NCBI GenBank assembly: GCA_947284805.1
Contig: OX369274.1
Span: 4,580,876 to 4,644,875 of the forward strand
Origin: Coleophora flavipennella
Lineage: Eukaryota > Arthropoda > Insecta > Lepidoptera > Coleophoridae
DNA: 64,000 nt
Direction of reading: 5' to 3'
The first letter of the stretch is position 1. Each line of letters begins with the position of its first letter. A program made the position numbers and the translations under genes. The notes beneath the pieces were generated by a model, which was not told where the DNA came from, did no database searches, and saw nothing but the letters and a program-made list of their open reading frames with translations. Positions 1 through 9,828 of the stretch are shown here, one piece after another.

Positions 1-292
1 AAACAGAGACAACTGTTTTACAAATGCCTCGCCATAACGATATACTACAATGATGTTCCATTTTTCAAACCCCGATTTTTTATTTAGTTTAAAATTTAGA
101 CTTTAAGACGCCTTAATCCGAGCAGGTTGATACGTGTTAAATTAATATCGAACGTAAGACTGTTTATTTTAAGTTCAAATCAATGCGGGCTTCAACGCGG
201 CTGTTACGTTGAATCAGAATGCCCAATTTTTACATGTTTTTATTAGTTTTCTTTACTATCAAATAAGTTTTTTTAAAAAAATGTAGTCTTAA

Positions 293-661
293 GGGTTAAC
301 TGGAGGGACGAAATCCCATACAAACGTACTTTCGTTTTAATTTCGAAACCATAAAACTCATCGTATTCAAATTTTTTACAAGCATTAAGATGATAAATAT
401 CTAGATCTGTAATTAGTTTTGGTTCAAAAATAATAAACAAAAAAAAAGTTACTTATATTACTCGATTTCGTCGATAAAAAGGGCAAATTTTTTAAGTTGC
501 TATAACTTTTTTTTTGTTTATTATTTTCGAACCAAAACTAATTACAGATCTAGATATTTATCATCTTAATGCTTGTAAAAAATTTGAATACGATGAGTTT
601 TATGGTTTCGAAATTAAAACGAAAGTACGTTTGTATGGGATTTCGTCCCTCCAGTTAACCC
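293..661. mobile_element. Fold-back TIR element with TTAA target duplications
   Basis: Two nearly perfect inverted arms of about 160 bp (293..451 and about 503..661) flank a spacer of about 50 bp. TTAA lies directly outside both ends (289..292 and 662..665). The termini read GGGTTAACTGGAGGGACG inward. TTAA duplications are typical of piggyBac and Kolobok transposons, so a non-autonomous relative of one of those is likely; the terminal GGG does not decide between them. No coding capacity. The last 33 bases of the window are the start of another copy. Confidence 0.85.
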
Positions 662-665
662 TTAA

Positions 666-979
666 GTCACCGATTTTTGTGTGTTGGCTTCATTCAACAT
701 TAACTATTTGTTTTCGAGAAATTTTGCGATAGATGCCAAAAACAGGGTCTACAGCATATTTTTTTTTTTAATCAAAAGTGGTAATATTTTTAAAATTGTA
801 TTCAATTAATTTGTTACTTAAAGTATATTATATATTATTTCCATATTGGTAGCTTTACACAGTCTCAATAGTTTGAATTTAATATTTTCATTTGACCCAT
901 CTTAAGGCCTTAAGCTTAAAAGTTATAGTTCTTTTAATAGTTTTGCTGCTCGAAATAAATACCTACATTTGTATGTAAC
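666..979. other. AT-rich stretch, nothing recognised
   Basis: No ORF, tandem repeat or terminal structure of note was seen in this interval. Confidence 0.5.
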
Positions 980-986
980 ATATAAC

Positions 987-1197
987 CACATCCTGGACAC
1001 TTCATACAACGGGCCAGAAATTACATTTCAAAAAGGAATGACGGTACAAACAAAATCACGGCGAAATCCTATACGTTCAACAACCAAACTGTAACCAAAC
1101 TGTCTGTATTAATCTGGGTGACGAGGGGGTGAGGTCGCAATCTAGAGAGCGGCAGGGAGTGTCCATACCGTATGTTAGTACTAATATATATACTTTG
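987..1197 (+). mobile_element. Short '7-bp TSD' DNA transposon, copy 1
   Basis: Element of 211 bp starting CACATCCTGGACACTTC and ending TAATATATATACTTTG. The 7-bp sequence ATATAAC is present immediately before (980..986) and after (1198..1204). Same family as 7781..7987, 13493..13699 and 15760..15948, and shares both ends with the 888-bp elements. Non-coding. Strand is arbitrary: the CACA end is called the start. Confidence 0.88.
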
Positions 1198-1489
1198 ATA
1201 TAACAATGGAGGGTCTACCGTTTATTTTACGCCCCTCCACCCAATATTTACGCCATTAGTCTTTGTGAGCTTCTCCGGCCCTACACCTATTGACGAGTAT
1301 ACTGAATATCGATTACACTGAACGTGGGTATTAGAAAAATAAAAGAATAATTCTGCTGGTTATTGGGCTATCGGCGAGTAACAAGTGCGTGTTGGACAAC
1401 ATGAAAAGTATGGTTCTGTAGTCTTTTAAAATAGCTTTAGGAATTCGTTAAAAATTAAAAACCCGACTGCGTAAAATATTACTCCCGTT

Positions 1490-1690
1490 TTTGGCAAGTG
1501 GGATAAAAATGTATCTTATGTGACTCACGGAATCAAGACGAATATAACGATACCTCATACGTTAAAACCCTTAAGCCGTTCAGACTGTAGCAAGGAACAT
1601 AGAAATCTACATACATACATACACTCGAAAAAGATAACCCTCCTTCTCAGGCAGTAAAGTAAAAACAATAATATTTGTCGGAGAATGAAG
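1490..1690 (+). repeat. Dispersed repeat A fragment
   Basis: Contains phrases that recur many times in this window: ACTCACGGAATCAAGACGAA, AAGCCGTTCAG, ACATACATACACTCGAAAAA and CCCTCCTTCT. Other copies lie near 5500, 7170, 37500, 37890, 38570 and 39850. I know this as a common lepidopteran dispersed repeat. Its class is not clear from the sequence. Confidence 0.6.
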
Positions 1691-1806
1691 GCGCTAGTGT
1701 CTTTTGATTGTACCTCCTTCACGTCTAACGCTATCAAGTATAAGTTGTAGTAATTTTCTGTTCAACGGCATTTAGAATCAATTCAGTGTACGAGTGTACT
1801 TTCTAA

Positions 1807-1937
1807 GCGAATAACGCCATCTGTGATTGGCCTTGCGTACTAAAGGCAAAATGAACTTTGTACCTGTATTCTATTCTAGGCGAATAGCGCCACCTATGGT
1901 CAGTCTTGAGTACAAAGAGCAAAGATGACCTGTAACT
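1807..1937 (+). repeat. Diverged tandem duplication, about 70-bp unit
   Basis: Two similar units, starting GCGAATAACGCCATCTGTGA (1807) and GCGAATAGCGCCACCTATGG (1880), each followed by a related stretch ending near GATGACC or GAACTTTG. The neighbouring open frame on the minus strand shows no family features and I do not call it a gene. Confidence 0.5.
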
Positions 1938-2139
1938 AAGTAAAGGAACGTCAAGTTGTAACTTGGGTGTAGCCGATACTAGGTTGGCATAATTGAATGT
2001 TGGTGATGTTGGTAGTGACAGGTTAGCCAACCTTATCGATGTTACCAATGGCGCCGGGCTGATGCTGCGCACTTTCCGTCTGACAGCGATACTGCACACT
2101 CGTGGAAGCTAGCCTGGTGTCAAGTTTACAGATTAATAT

Positions 2140-2505
2140 TACTCCTAAACGATATAAAACCCAAGGTTGAAAAAAAATGCTCTTATTGTCGATGAGTCAA
2201 AAGCTATTAGAAACACGATTGAGCAGTTTTGCTCGATAGAAAAAAATCCCCAAAGATAGGTCTACATTGTTACTTTCAACTCTAGTTACGAATAATATTT
2301 TAAAGTACAAATTAAAAAAAATGCATCAATATTTGTTATGATAATACAAAGTGAGTAATGTTATTATTTTTTATACTTTCATTGTAGTTTTCGATTGAAA
2401 CGAAAAACTATTGAAAAAGTGTGATTATTTTCTTTACTCTTTACAGGTATAAAGAAAAAGACAGAGAAAACTGTTCCAATCAATACCATACCTCGCCTTA
2501 ACTTA
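2140..2505 (+). repeat. Dispersed repeat B, copy 1
   Basis: Starts near the phrase AAACCCAAGGTTGAAAAAAA and ends with ACTGTTCCAATCAATACCAT. A closely related copy in the same orientation is at 34484..34800. Reverse-oriented end pieces are at 9630..9825 and 48262..48355, and the window's first 30 bases match the end too. Probably a non-autonomous DNA element; no clear terminal repeat was defined. Confidence 0.6.
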
Positions 2506-3182
2506 CCGCATTTCCGTGTTAAATCCTTTTAGGTCCGTGTCTGTGTATACACTTAATTAAAGAAAGCGATTGTGAATTGGACGAATAGAAGGCTTATCTT
2601 CTTTATACAGGTTTTATTTTTAAACTCCGACAATAGGAGGACCCTCTGGCCACGAAGCTCCTGACAACAATTCGTTATGTCTGTTTCCGCATACGTGTTC
2701 TAAGGAATAAAGCCCTGTAATTACTATGTTGGATGATTAAATCATTAATAAACGCTTCATATTTATGAAAACTCAGTATGTTTTGAAATTATTATAGATA
2801 ATTTTGTTTGTACTATCTACGAGTATGAACTATTTAACTGACTTCAATAAAGGAGGAGGTTCTTAAGTCAACCTGTATATTTGTTATTTTTTATGTGTAT
2901 AAATAATAACTTTTTACAGAGTAGTCCGATTTTGATAATTGTTTTTTCATTAATTAAGTTACGCCTCCGGGTGGTTTTATATAAATTTTTAGATAATCAG
3001 TTAAGTACTTGTTCATAAAATTACCAAAAACAAACAAGTTCCAAAATTATTCCTGATGCGATTAAAATCTTCTTTTAAAAACGTGTTCGGAGTGGTCAAT
3101 TATTATTTATTACAAATCCAACTCCAAGTGTGTCGACTATTGCTTCTAAACCAATCAAGTCTACTTGGCTGTAATTATATAT
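2506..3182. other. AT-rich spacer, nothing recognised
   Basis: Only a short fragment of a common repeat (ACTTCAATAAAGGAGGAGGT, near 2842) was noticed. The open frame at 3056..3352 runs into a SINE and is not a gene. Confidence 0.45.
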
Positions 3183-3443
3183 TATCATCTTCATATCAGC
3201 TCATATACGTCCCCACCGAGGGGCTCGAGCCCAGTGCGGGTTGGTTGACTTCACACACCACCTTCGAGTTTCTTCGCAGGCGTGTGCTGGTGGTCCTCAC
3301 GGTGTTTTCCTTCACCGTAAGAGCGTGGGATAAACGTACATATGAAATCTAAATTCGAAAAGACATTGGTACATGGCAGGATTCGAACCACGACCTCCTG
3401 AACAGGAGGCGGCGACCCTAGCCGTTACGCCACCGACGCCACT
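3183..3443 (-). mobile_element. SINE1 (tRNA-derived), internally deleted
   Basis: On the minus strand it begins with a tRNA-like head: GGCGTCGGTGGCGTAACGGC, then a Pol III B-box-like GGTTCGAATCC. It ends in AGCTGATATGAAGATGATA. About 60 bp of the body before the 3' end is missing relative to other copies. TAATTATATAT is seen on both sides (about 3173..3183 and 3449..3459), consistent with a target duplication. Confidence 0.8.
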
Positions 3444-3469
3444 ACTATAATTATATATAAGGCTCGCGG

Positions 3470-3544
3470 CTCACGTACCAATCACCCTCAAAGACAGTCA
3501 TAAAAAACGATGTCCACGCGGGCGAAGCCGCGGTCAAAAGCTAG
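3470..3544 (+). mobile_element. Helitron 3' end fragment
   Basis: Contains the hairpin GCGGGCGAAGCCGC followed by CAAAAGCTAG, then T. This is the 3' terminus shared with the other Helitrons here. The 5' part is missing. Confidence 0.7.
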
Positions 3545-3957
3545 TACATACATGAATTAAAACCGAAAATTACCCTCCTTTTTGTACAGTCGGGTAATAA
3601 CCATGTGTATGGGAGACTAAGGATGGATGGATCTGAGTGGGATGTTCTACAAACCACTAGGATTAACTCTGCCTAAAGTTTAAGTTAGATTTAAATTAGT
3701 TATTCATGAAACCTCCGTCTGGATCCTACGATAATACTGGGACGTATTACCGAGACAAAACGAAAATGTTTTAATTATTTTATGTTAATATCGATTTGAA
3801 TTTACAATAGGCTTAATACGTTAAGCTGTTCAATAGACAGATAGGCATATAATATAATATAATATAATATAGGTGTACCTTGTTATTGGAAACATGTTAT
3901 GATATTGATAACTGCCTAAATATCAAAAGGTGACTCTTGTAATGTTGTATATATGAA

Positions 3958-4172
3958 AAAACCGGCCAAGTGCGAGTCGAACTTGCACTTGAAGGGTTCC
4001 GTACCATCGTACGAAATTAACAATCACTATGTGTATATGGTTACCTTAAGGTTGCCTGGAAGAAATCGCTAAAAGCGATAAGGCCGCCTTTGCACTGTAC
4101 ATTTTTAAATTAAGTTTCTGTAAAGTTTTTTTGGTAGCAATAAAGAATATTTATTATTATTATTATTATTAT
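3958..4172 (+). repeat. Repeat C fragment followed by a LINE 3' end with (TTA)n tail
   Basis: 3958..4010 carries CGGCCAAGTGCGAGTCGAAC, the start of dispersed repeat C (fuller copy at 58300..58620). 4035..4172 carries a LINE 3' untranslated end: GGTTGCCTGGAAGAAATCGC, the hairpin TCGCTAAAAGCGA, GCAATAAAGAATATT, then (TTA)n. The same end occurs at 25405..25610 and 62285..62435 with different tails. Confidence 0.6.
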
Positions 4173-4242
4173 GTCATTTTGAATACTTTCACGTTTAAAA
4201 AAAATCACGTTTCTTGTATGGGTTCCCCTTTAATTTTTTAGT

Positions 4243-4630
4243 GACTTCAAAACAGGAGGAGGTTCTCAATTCGTCGGAATCTTTTTTTTAAATATTTTTT
4301 TACCCCTGATGCAAAAAGACGGTTGTTATAAGTTTAACGTGTGTTATAAGTTTATCTGTGTATCTGTGTCTCTATTGATCTGTGTGTCTGTCTGCACCAT
4401 CGTAGTTCCTAACCGAATGGACCGATTTTGATGTGGTTTTCAACCGACTTCAAAAAGGAGAAGGTTCTCAATTCGACTGTAATGTTTTTTTTTTGTATGT
4501 TTGTTACGCGATATCTCCGCCGATTGTGAACCGATTTTCAAAATTATTTTTTCATTCGAAAGAATAAACTCCCGAGGGGGTCCCATTGTCACCAAGTCAG
4601 GATCTGATGATGGGATCCTAGGGAAATCGA
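4243..4630 (+). repeat. Two copies of a common lepidopteran repeat
   Basis: GACTTCAAAACAGGAGGAGG (4243) and GACTTCAAAAAGGAGAAGGT (4445) each head related sequence that continues with a stretch like CGATTGTGAACCGATTTTCA. Another copy is near 44825. The overlapping open frames on both strands here have no family features. Confidence 0.55.
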
Positions 4631-5017
4631 GGGCAACCCTCAAATTTTGTAGGCATGTTTTACGTGTTTCATGTATTTTCTTAAATTATTAATGTATTTG
4701 CGTCTGGTAGTCATCATTTCATGTTGATGAGCTGATAAAGGAAGGTACAGCTCCTTAACAGTTAGGAGTTGGAGGATAATTCTTCAAAAATTTTACGTAG
4801 ATACGAAGGTACGTATAGACCAATAGTTGCATTCTTTCAGGTTAATCAGATGAGTTGTTGATGGAAGATTTAACTCCTTAACTTTCATGATATTGGACGC
4901 CACAGGAATCTGTATCTGTAATTGAAAAAAATATAATAATTTGATGGTTCCTGTTACCGATTGGGTTTAAAGTTGTTAATTAGATAGCAACATCACTGAA
5001 AATAATGAAAATAAAAA

Positions 5018-5250
5018 TACAAGTTTAAAAAACTAAAAACCGACTTCAAAATGAAATTCAATCAAAAGTATGAAATAATATTATTACACTTACATACAAA
5101 AGGCTGAACAGATCTTTAAAATTTATAGCTAAGAACCACCTCGATCACGTCAGCTTTTAAACATAAAAAAATATAAGTTTAAAAAACTAAAAACCGACTT
5201 CAAAATGAAATTCATCAAAAGTACGAAATAATATTATTACACTTAGATAC
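5018..5250 (+). repeat. Direct duplication, about 75-bp unit
   Basis: Two units share TTTAAAAAACTAAAAACCGA and a following stretch ending in ATATTATTACACTTA. The second unit runs into the left arm of the fold-back element at 5219..5483. Confidence 0.65.
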
Positions 5251-5483
5251 ACGACATTAACCAACAGTATCGAAATCAAAGGTGGGTATACAAATTAAAT
5301 AAGGGGCCTAAAATTTTTTTTGAAGTCGGTGTCAGCAATGTCATAAGTAAAATGTGAATAGGTGTGTGCTGGTACCGACCTCAAAAAAATTTTAGGCCCC
5401 TAATTAAATTCGTACCCACCTTTGATTTCGATACTGTTGGTTAATGTCATGTATCTAAGTGTAATAATATTATTTCGTACTTT
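5219..5483. repeat. Fold-back element, arms of about 110 bp
   Basis: Left arm 5219..about 5330 and right arm about 5376..5483 are reverse complements with few differences. The outermost shared stretch is GTACGAAATAATATTATTAC and the innermost is GGGGCCTAAAATTTTTTT followed by the start of GAAGTCGGT. Non-coding. The outer ends match the direct duplication just upstream, so the element may have arisen by inverted duplication. Confidence 0.75.
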
Positions 5484-5499
5484 TGAGGGGGAACAAAAC

Positions 5500-5640
5500 T
5501 AACGACACCTCGCACTCCGAAATACCTCAAGCCGTTTTATGTGCATGCTAAGCCAGAGTAACTGACATGTATACACACATGAACCCGAAGAAAATTACCC
5601 TCCTTTTGAACAGTCGGGTAAAAATAAAGTTTGTTATTTT
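5500..5640 (+). repeat. Dispersed repeat A fragment
   Basis: Contains ACGACACCTCGCACTCCGAA, TCAAGCCGTTTTATG and ATTACCCTCCTTTTGAACAG, matching the order of motifs in the copy at 7168..7460. Confidence 0.55.
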
Positions 5641-5775
5641 CTGTAACAAACACCAGTACAATACAAGTATAACAAAGACAGCAGCTCTCCATTCTTCGAA
5701 ATAATGATGTTTTCATATCATTAGGCGCAGATTTAGCGCAGCCATTCAGGGGATACCAACCTGTTTTATGAAACA

Positions 5776-5915
5776 CTAGATTTTTCCAGCGGCTTCGCTC
5801 GCGTGAATATAGTTTCTATGACTGTCTACGAGGGTGCGCATTGCGCGAGCCGCTCGAGCGTGGCAACAAGTAGCTTTTATGTTTATCCAGGTCCTAATCT
5901 GTCCTAATATGTGTA

Positions 5916-5961
<46 letters not shown>

Positions 5962-6149
5962 CGCGAGTGTGTGCCTGATGCAGGCCACTGACAGGGCAAT
6001 TAGCGTGGCTCGATTTTGGGATGGGACTGTCTCGAGTTTGCCGTCGACTCGAAAAGAAGAATCTGTCTACCTTCCAAATTTCAGCCAGATACGTTCAGTA
6101 GTTTCTGCGTGAAAGAGTAACAAACATCGCGTTTATAATATTAGTAGGA
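5776..6149 (-). mobile_element. Non-autonomous Helitron with (GT)n and a LINE-derived insert
   Basis: On the minus strand it starts TCCTACTAATATTATAAACG (after A) and ends in CTAG (before T), the classic Helitron termini and A/T target. Inside are a (GT)n run at about 5918..5960 and, at about 5973..6056, a stretch matching the C-terminal coding part of the LINE fragment at 21037..21125 (both contain GATGCAGGCCACTGACA). Length 374 bp. The open frames here are shadows of the microsatellite. Confidence 0.85.
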
Positions 6150-6245
6150 TGTTGATGTGTTTTCACACCATAATTTCCTAGTTTTAGGTGTGTACAAATA
6201 TTTTTTATTAAAAACAGTAAAATTACCAAAAATTTATACTAAAAT

Positions 6246-6312
6246 ATGTGTATGTGGGTGTGCGCGCGAGTATGTGCCTGTGTGCGCGCGCGTGTGTTTG
6301 TGCGCGTGTGGG
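6246..6312. repeat. GT/GC-rich low-complexity run
   Basis: Irregular alternation of TGTG and GCGC dinucleotides, for example TGTGCGCGCGCGTGTGTTTG. No flanking element ends were identified. Confidence 0.6.
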
Positions 6313-6831
6313 GTATCTTTGTAGGAGAGTGTGGAAGGGAATCTGATAAAGACTAAATTTAATAAGGTTTTCATGATCTGCGTTCAAATGTTTCTAAAAC
6401 CAGCCTATAATACTTCACTTAGCTTCCCCTTTCAATACGCATTAATACTCTGCTAGCCCTATGAGTTATTTTGATATATCCGTTTCCGAATCCTGAGCAC
6501 TCAGGGGGTTTCCCGTCAAGATTAGAAGGATTAATGGATATTTGGGGATATTTGTCTTGTTCAGCCCAAGTTGGGGTGGTCACTCAATGACCCTACCATG
6601 GAACTGTGAAGAGCAAGAGGAAAAGGTAGAGAAATTAACAAATTTTCCTCCTCAGAAAATTAAATCTGTGTAGTGGAAGAAATCACTAATAGCTATCGCT
6701 AATCGCTACATAAGTCGTTTTATGTAGGCTTTCGAAGATATTGAAATTATCAATAACTAACTACGCCAATTAGTTTAAAAAAATGCTAATTGTTAGACAC
6801 CAAATGGAAATTGATTTCAAAATTTAAATAA
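6313..6831. other. Anonymous sequence
   Basis: No convincing gene, repeat or terminal structure was seen. Confidence 0.4.
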
Positions 6832-6906
6832 TTTATGCATATAAAATTTATAAACAAAAAAAATATGCATATAAAATTTATACATATAAAATTTATGCAT
6901 ATAAAA
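6832..6906 (+). repeat. Short AT-rich tandem repeat
   Basis: Four irregular repeats of a unit like ATGCATATAAAATTTATA. The short open frame across it is an artefact of the repeat. Confidence 0.65.
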
Positions 6907-7002
6907 CATTTTTTGATTTACACAACTCTTTTCGTATTTCATACCACCTTAATACGTTTAAGAGCACATTTGCAGAAGTTTTCTGCAGTAAAAATGAGTC
7001 GA

Positions 7003-7127
7003 TTCAATTGTGTGTGAAGTCAACCAACCCGCACTGGGCCCGCGTGGTCGACTAAAGCCCGATCGCCCTAATTTAGGGTAGGCTCGAGCCCCTCAATGGG
7101 GACGAATATGAGCTGATATGATGATTT
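7003..7127 (+). mobile_element. SINE1, 5'-truncated
   Basis: Keeps only the 3' half: GTGTGTGAAGTCAACCAACC, CGCACTGGGCCCGCGTGGTC and the terminal GAGCTGATATGATGAT. The tRNA-like head is absent. Confidence 0.75.
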
Positions 7128-7167
7128 TATAATAAAAAATAGGAATTTATTAAAAATTAAATATAAA

Positions 7168-7462
7168 CTTTACCCCTATTTTCGTGGCCAGTCAGGTAAA
7201 AATGTATCCTATGTCACTCACGGGATTAAGACGATCTAAAACGTCGCCTCGCACTCCAAAATCTATCAAGCCGGTTAGGCTGCGTGCCAAAGCAATAAAT
7301 AACCTCTTTTTTTGACTAGTGGGGTAAAAATGTATCCTATATCACTCACTGGATCAAAACAAATCTAACGACACATCGCAATCCAAAATCCATTAAGCCG
7401 TTTAGGCTACAGGGCGTGCCAAAGAAACACATACTTACATGCACTCGAAAAACATAAACCTA
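7168..7462 (+). repeat. Dispersed repeat A, two tandem copies
   Basis: The motif order (TCACTCACGGGATTAAGACG, then TCGCACTCCAAAATC, then TCAAGCC..GGCTGC, then GTGCCAAAG) occurs twice, at about 7168..7290 and 7300..7462. Degraded, non-coding. Confidence 0.6.
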
Positions 7463-7469
7463 CTTACCA

Positions 7470-7562
7470 TCTTGGTAAGCCCGCTTCCATCTTCGACAAC
7501 ATCGTCACTTACCACCAGGTGAGATGTTGTCAAGGGTTTACCAATTGTGAATAAAATAAACC
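7470..7562 (+). mobile_element. SINE2, 3' end only
   Basis: Contains CTTGGTAAGCCCGCTTCCAT, the 3' stem-loop TCACTTACCACCAGGTGAGA, and GTTTACCAATTGTGAATAAA. The tRNA-like head is missing. Confidence 0.75.
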
Positions 7563-7780
7563 CACCTTCTGGCGCAGTCAGTTAAAAAGTAACTGCCTTA
7601 AATCTCGCCCTATAAAGATCATCAAGCCATTTGCTTGGGAAAAAAATCATTCATACATACGTACCTACGTACATATACACCTGGACAACATTACCACTAC
7701 TTTTTGGACAGTCACTTTGTCACTTGTCAGACAAATATAAAAAGCTACCTAAATTCCGTACCTATTAACTAGCACCAAGG

Positions 7781-7987
7781 CAAAGTATATATATTAGTAC
7801 TAACATACAGTATGGACACTCCTTGCCGCTCTCTAGATTGCGACCTCACCCCCTCGCCACCCAGATTGATACGGATTGGTTACAGTTTGGTTGTCAAACG
7901 TATAGGATTTCGCCGCCATTTTCATTGATTCGTCATTAGTTTTTGAAATGTCATTTCTGGCCCGTTGTATGAAGTGTCCAGGTTGTG
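7781..7987 (-). mobile_element. Short '7-bp TSD' DNA transposon, copy 2
   Basis: 207 bp, inverted relative to copy 1: starts CAAAGTATATATATTAGTAC and ends AGTGTCCAGGTTGTG. Flanked on both sides by ACCAAGG (7774..7780 and 7988..7994), an exact 7-bp target duplication. Non-coding. Confidence 0.9.
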
Positions 7988-8340
7988 ACCAAGGCTTCAA
8001 TACCAACACACCTCTTCACACGGGTACAAAAACGATAAAATAAAAAGAAATCAATCAAAAGACATCAACGAAGCAACATAAAAATGTTTTTTTTTGCTAT
8101 ATTCTAGCTCTTTAGCGCGAGAACCACTTACAAGTGGTTAGTTTTTATTATTTTTTATTTTATTCTAGGGCAAGAGCGTCGCTAAGAGGGGATGCTCAGG
8201 GGGGGCGGTAAAAATGAGGGGTGATGTTTTTATGCAGCCGAGTTCTTAATTTTTAATTAAATTAGTAAGATTACTTTTGCTTCGGGTTGTTCAGATCCCT
8301 TGAGAAAAGTAATTCAGCGTATCAGCATGAATAGCATTCA

Positions 8341-8627
8341 TCATATCAGCTCATATACGTCTCCACCTAGGGGCTCGAGCCTACCCTGAAATAGGGCGAT
8401 CGGGCCTTAGTCGACCAAGCGGGCCCAGTGCGGGTTGGTCGACATCACACACAACCTGCGAGTTTCTCCGAAAGCGTGTGCAGGTTTCCTCACGATGTTT
8501 TTTCACCGTAAGAGATAAACGTACATATGAAATCTAAATTCGAAATCACATTGGTACGTGCAAGGATTCGAACCACGACCTCCCGGACAGGAGGCGGCGG
8601 CCCTAGCCGTTACGCCACCGACGCTCT
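8341..8627 (-). mobile_element. SINE1, full length, with target duplication
   Basis: Minus-strand order: GCGTCGGTGGCGTAACGGC head, B-box-like GGTTCGAATCC, body, then CTGATATGATGA tail. TGAATAGCATTCATCAT occurs at both ends (from 8328 and from 8636), a good target duplication. The overlapping 80- and 60-codon frames are SINE shadows. Confidence 0.85.
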
Positions 8628-8654
8628 CATAACGCTGAATAGCATTCATCATCA

Positions 8655-8812
8655 TCATATCAGTCAAAGACAAAGACCTCCCTACTGGTCCTGCGCTGCC
8701 CGCATCTAGCGGCTTCCCGCGATCCTCACTAGGTAGTCGGTCCACCGCTTGGGCGGCCTGCCTACGCTACGTCTTCGCGGCCGCCACTCGAGAACTTTAC
8801 TACCCCAACGGC
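8655..8812 (-). pseudogene. RTE LINE fragment (C-terminal coding part)
   Basis: Minus-strand sequence matches the last part of the RTE open frame at 55083..57572: it has the same GTCCTGCGCTGCCCGCATC block (complement of the RMRAAQDRSSW-type coding) and GCCACTCGAGAACTTTACTA block. Heavily decayed, no intact frame. Confidence 0.75.
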
Positions 8813-9109
8813 CTATAGAATTGAACTTGTTAAATTTTCCGCTTATCAGCTAGTAAAAGTCAGCCTGTACAAATTTAATATTATCTATTTTGAGAATAGG
8901 TAGTTTATAAGGAAACGTTTCGAAACGTGCCTTGGGCTGCTCAGTCAGGATTGAGGTATTATGTCTGATTATGAACGGATTAAATCATAAGTATTATATT
9001 CTACTAAGCATTCCAACGCTTTCCTTACAATACTTAATTATTTCTAGATCTCATAAGCATCCCTCCCTCCTAAACTAACTTAAGGGGCGGGAAGTGACAT
9101 AGGCTACTT

Positions 9110-9628
9110 TTTATGCCGCGACAATGTCATGGTTTCTCACAGTTCCCGGGGACCACAACACGTTTTTATGCCGCGACAATGTCATGGTTTCTCACAGTTC
9201 CCGGGGAAACCAAAACACGTTTTTATGCCGCGACAATGTCATGGTTTCTCACAGTTCCCGGGGAAACCAAAACACGTTTTTATGCCGCGACAATGTCATG
9301 GTTTCTCACAGTTCCCGGGGAAACCAAAACACGTTTTTATGCCGCGACAATGTCATGGTTTCTCACAGTTCCCGGGGAAACCAAAACACGTTTTTATGCC
9401 GCGACAATGTCATGGTTTCTCACAGTTCCCGGGGAAACCAAAACACGTTTTTATGCCGCGACAATGTCATGGTTTCTCACAGTTCCCGGGGAAACCAAAA
9501 CACGTTTTTATGCCACGACAATGTCATGGTTTCTCACAGTTCCCGGGGAAACCAAAACACGTTTTTATGCCGCGACAATGTCATGGTTTCTCACAGTTCC
9601 CGGGGAAACCAAAACACGTTTTAAGGCG
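9110..9628 (+). repeat. 57-bp tandem repeat array, about nine units
   Basis: Units begin ATGCCGCGACAATGTCATGG and contain TTCTCACAGTTCCCGGGGAA; starts at 9113, 9168, 9225 and then every 57 bp. The first unit is 2 bp shorter; the rest differ by single bases. Because 57 is a multiple of three, all three forward frames stay open (166-182 codons). I read these as repeat artefacts: no frame is favoured, and there is no signal peptide, splice site or homologous protein that I know. Confidence 0.9.
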
Positions 9629-9629
9629 A

Positions 9630-9828
9630 GGTATTGATTGGAGCAGTTGTCTCTGTCTTTTTTTTTTTTACGTGTAAAGAGTAAAGAAAATAACCACACT
9701 TTTCCACTTTTTCTATGGTTTTTCGTTTCAATAAAAAACTACTACGTAGTAACTATTTAGTAATCTGTGCTACTACGATGAAAGTATAAAAAATAATAAC
9801 ATTACTCACTTTGTATTATCCTATGGTC
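9630..9828 (-). repeat. Dispersed repeat B, end piece abutting the 57-bp array
   Basis: Reverse complement of the 3' part of repeat B at 2335..2505: shared blocks include AGAGTAAAGAAAATAACCAC and AATAATAACATTACTCACTT. It starts exactly where the 57-bp array ends, so the array is probably an internal amplification of, or insertion into, this element. Confidence 0.6.

Noticed and set aside
5776..6112. Frames of 70-92 codons around the (GT)n run
   Set aside because: Microsatellite and Helitron shadow; His/Thr or Cys/Val repeats only.
9113..9677. Three overlapping open frames of 166-182 codons
   Set aside because: All come from the 57-bp tandem repeat; no frame is favoured and no start context, splice site or domain supports one.
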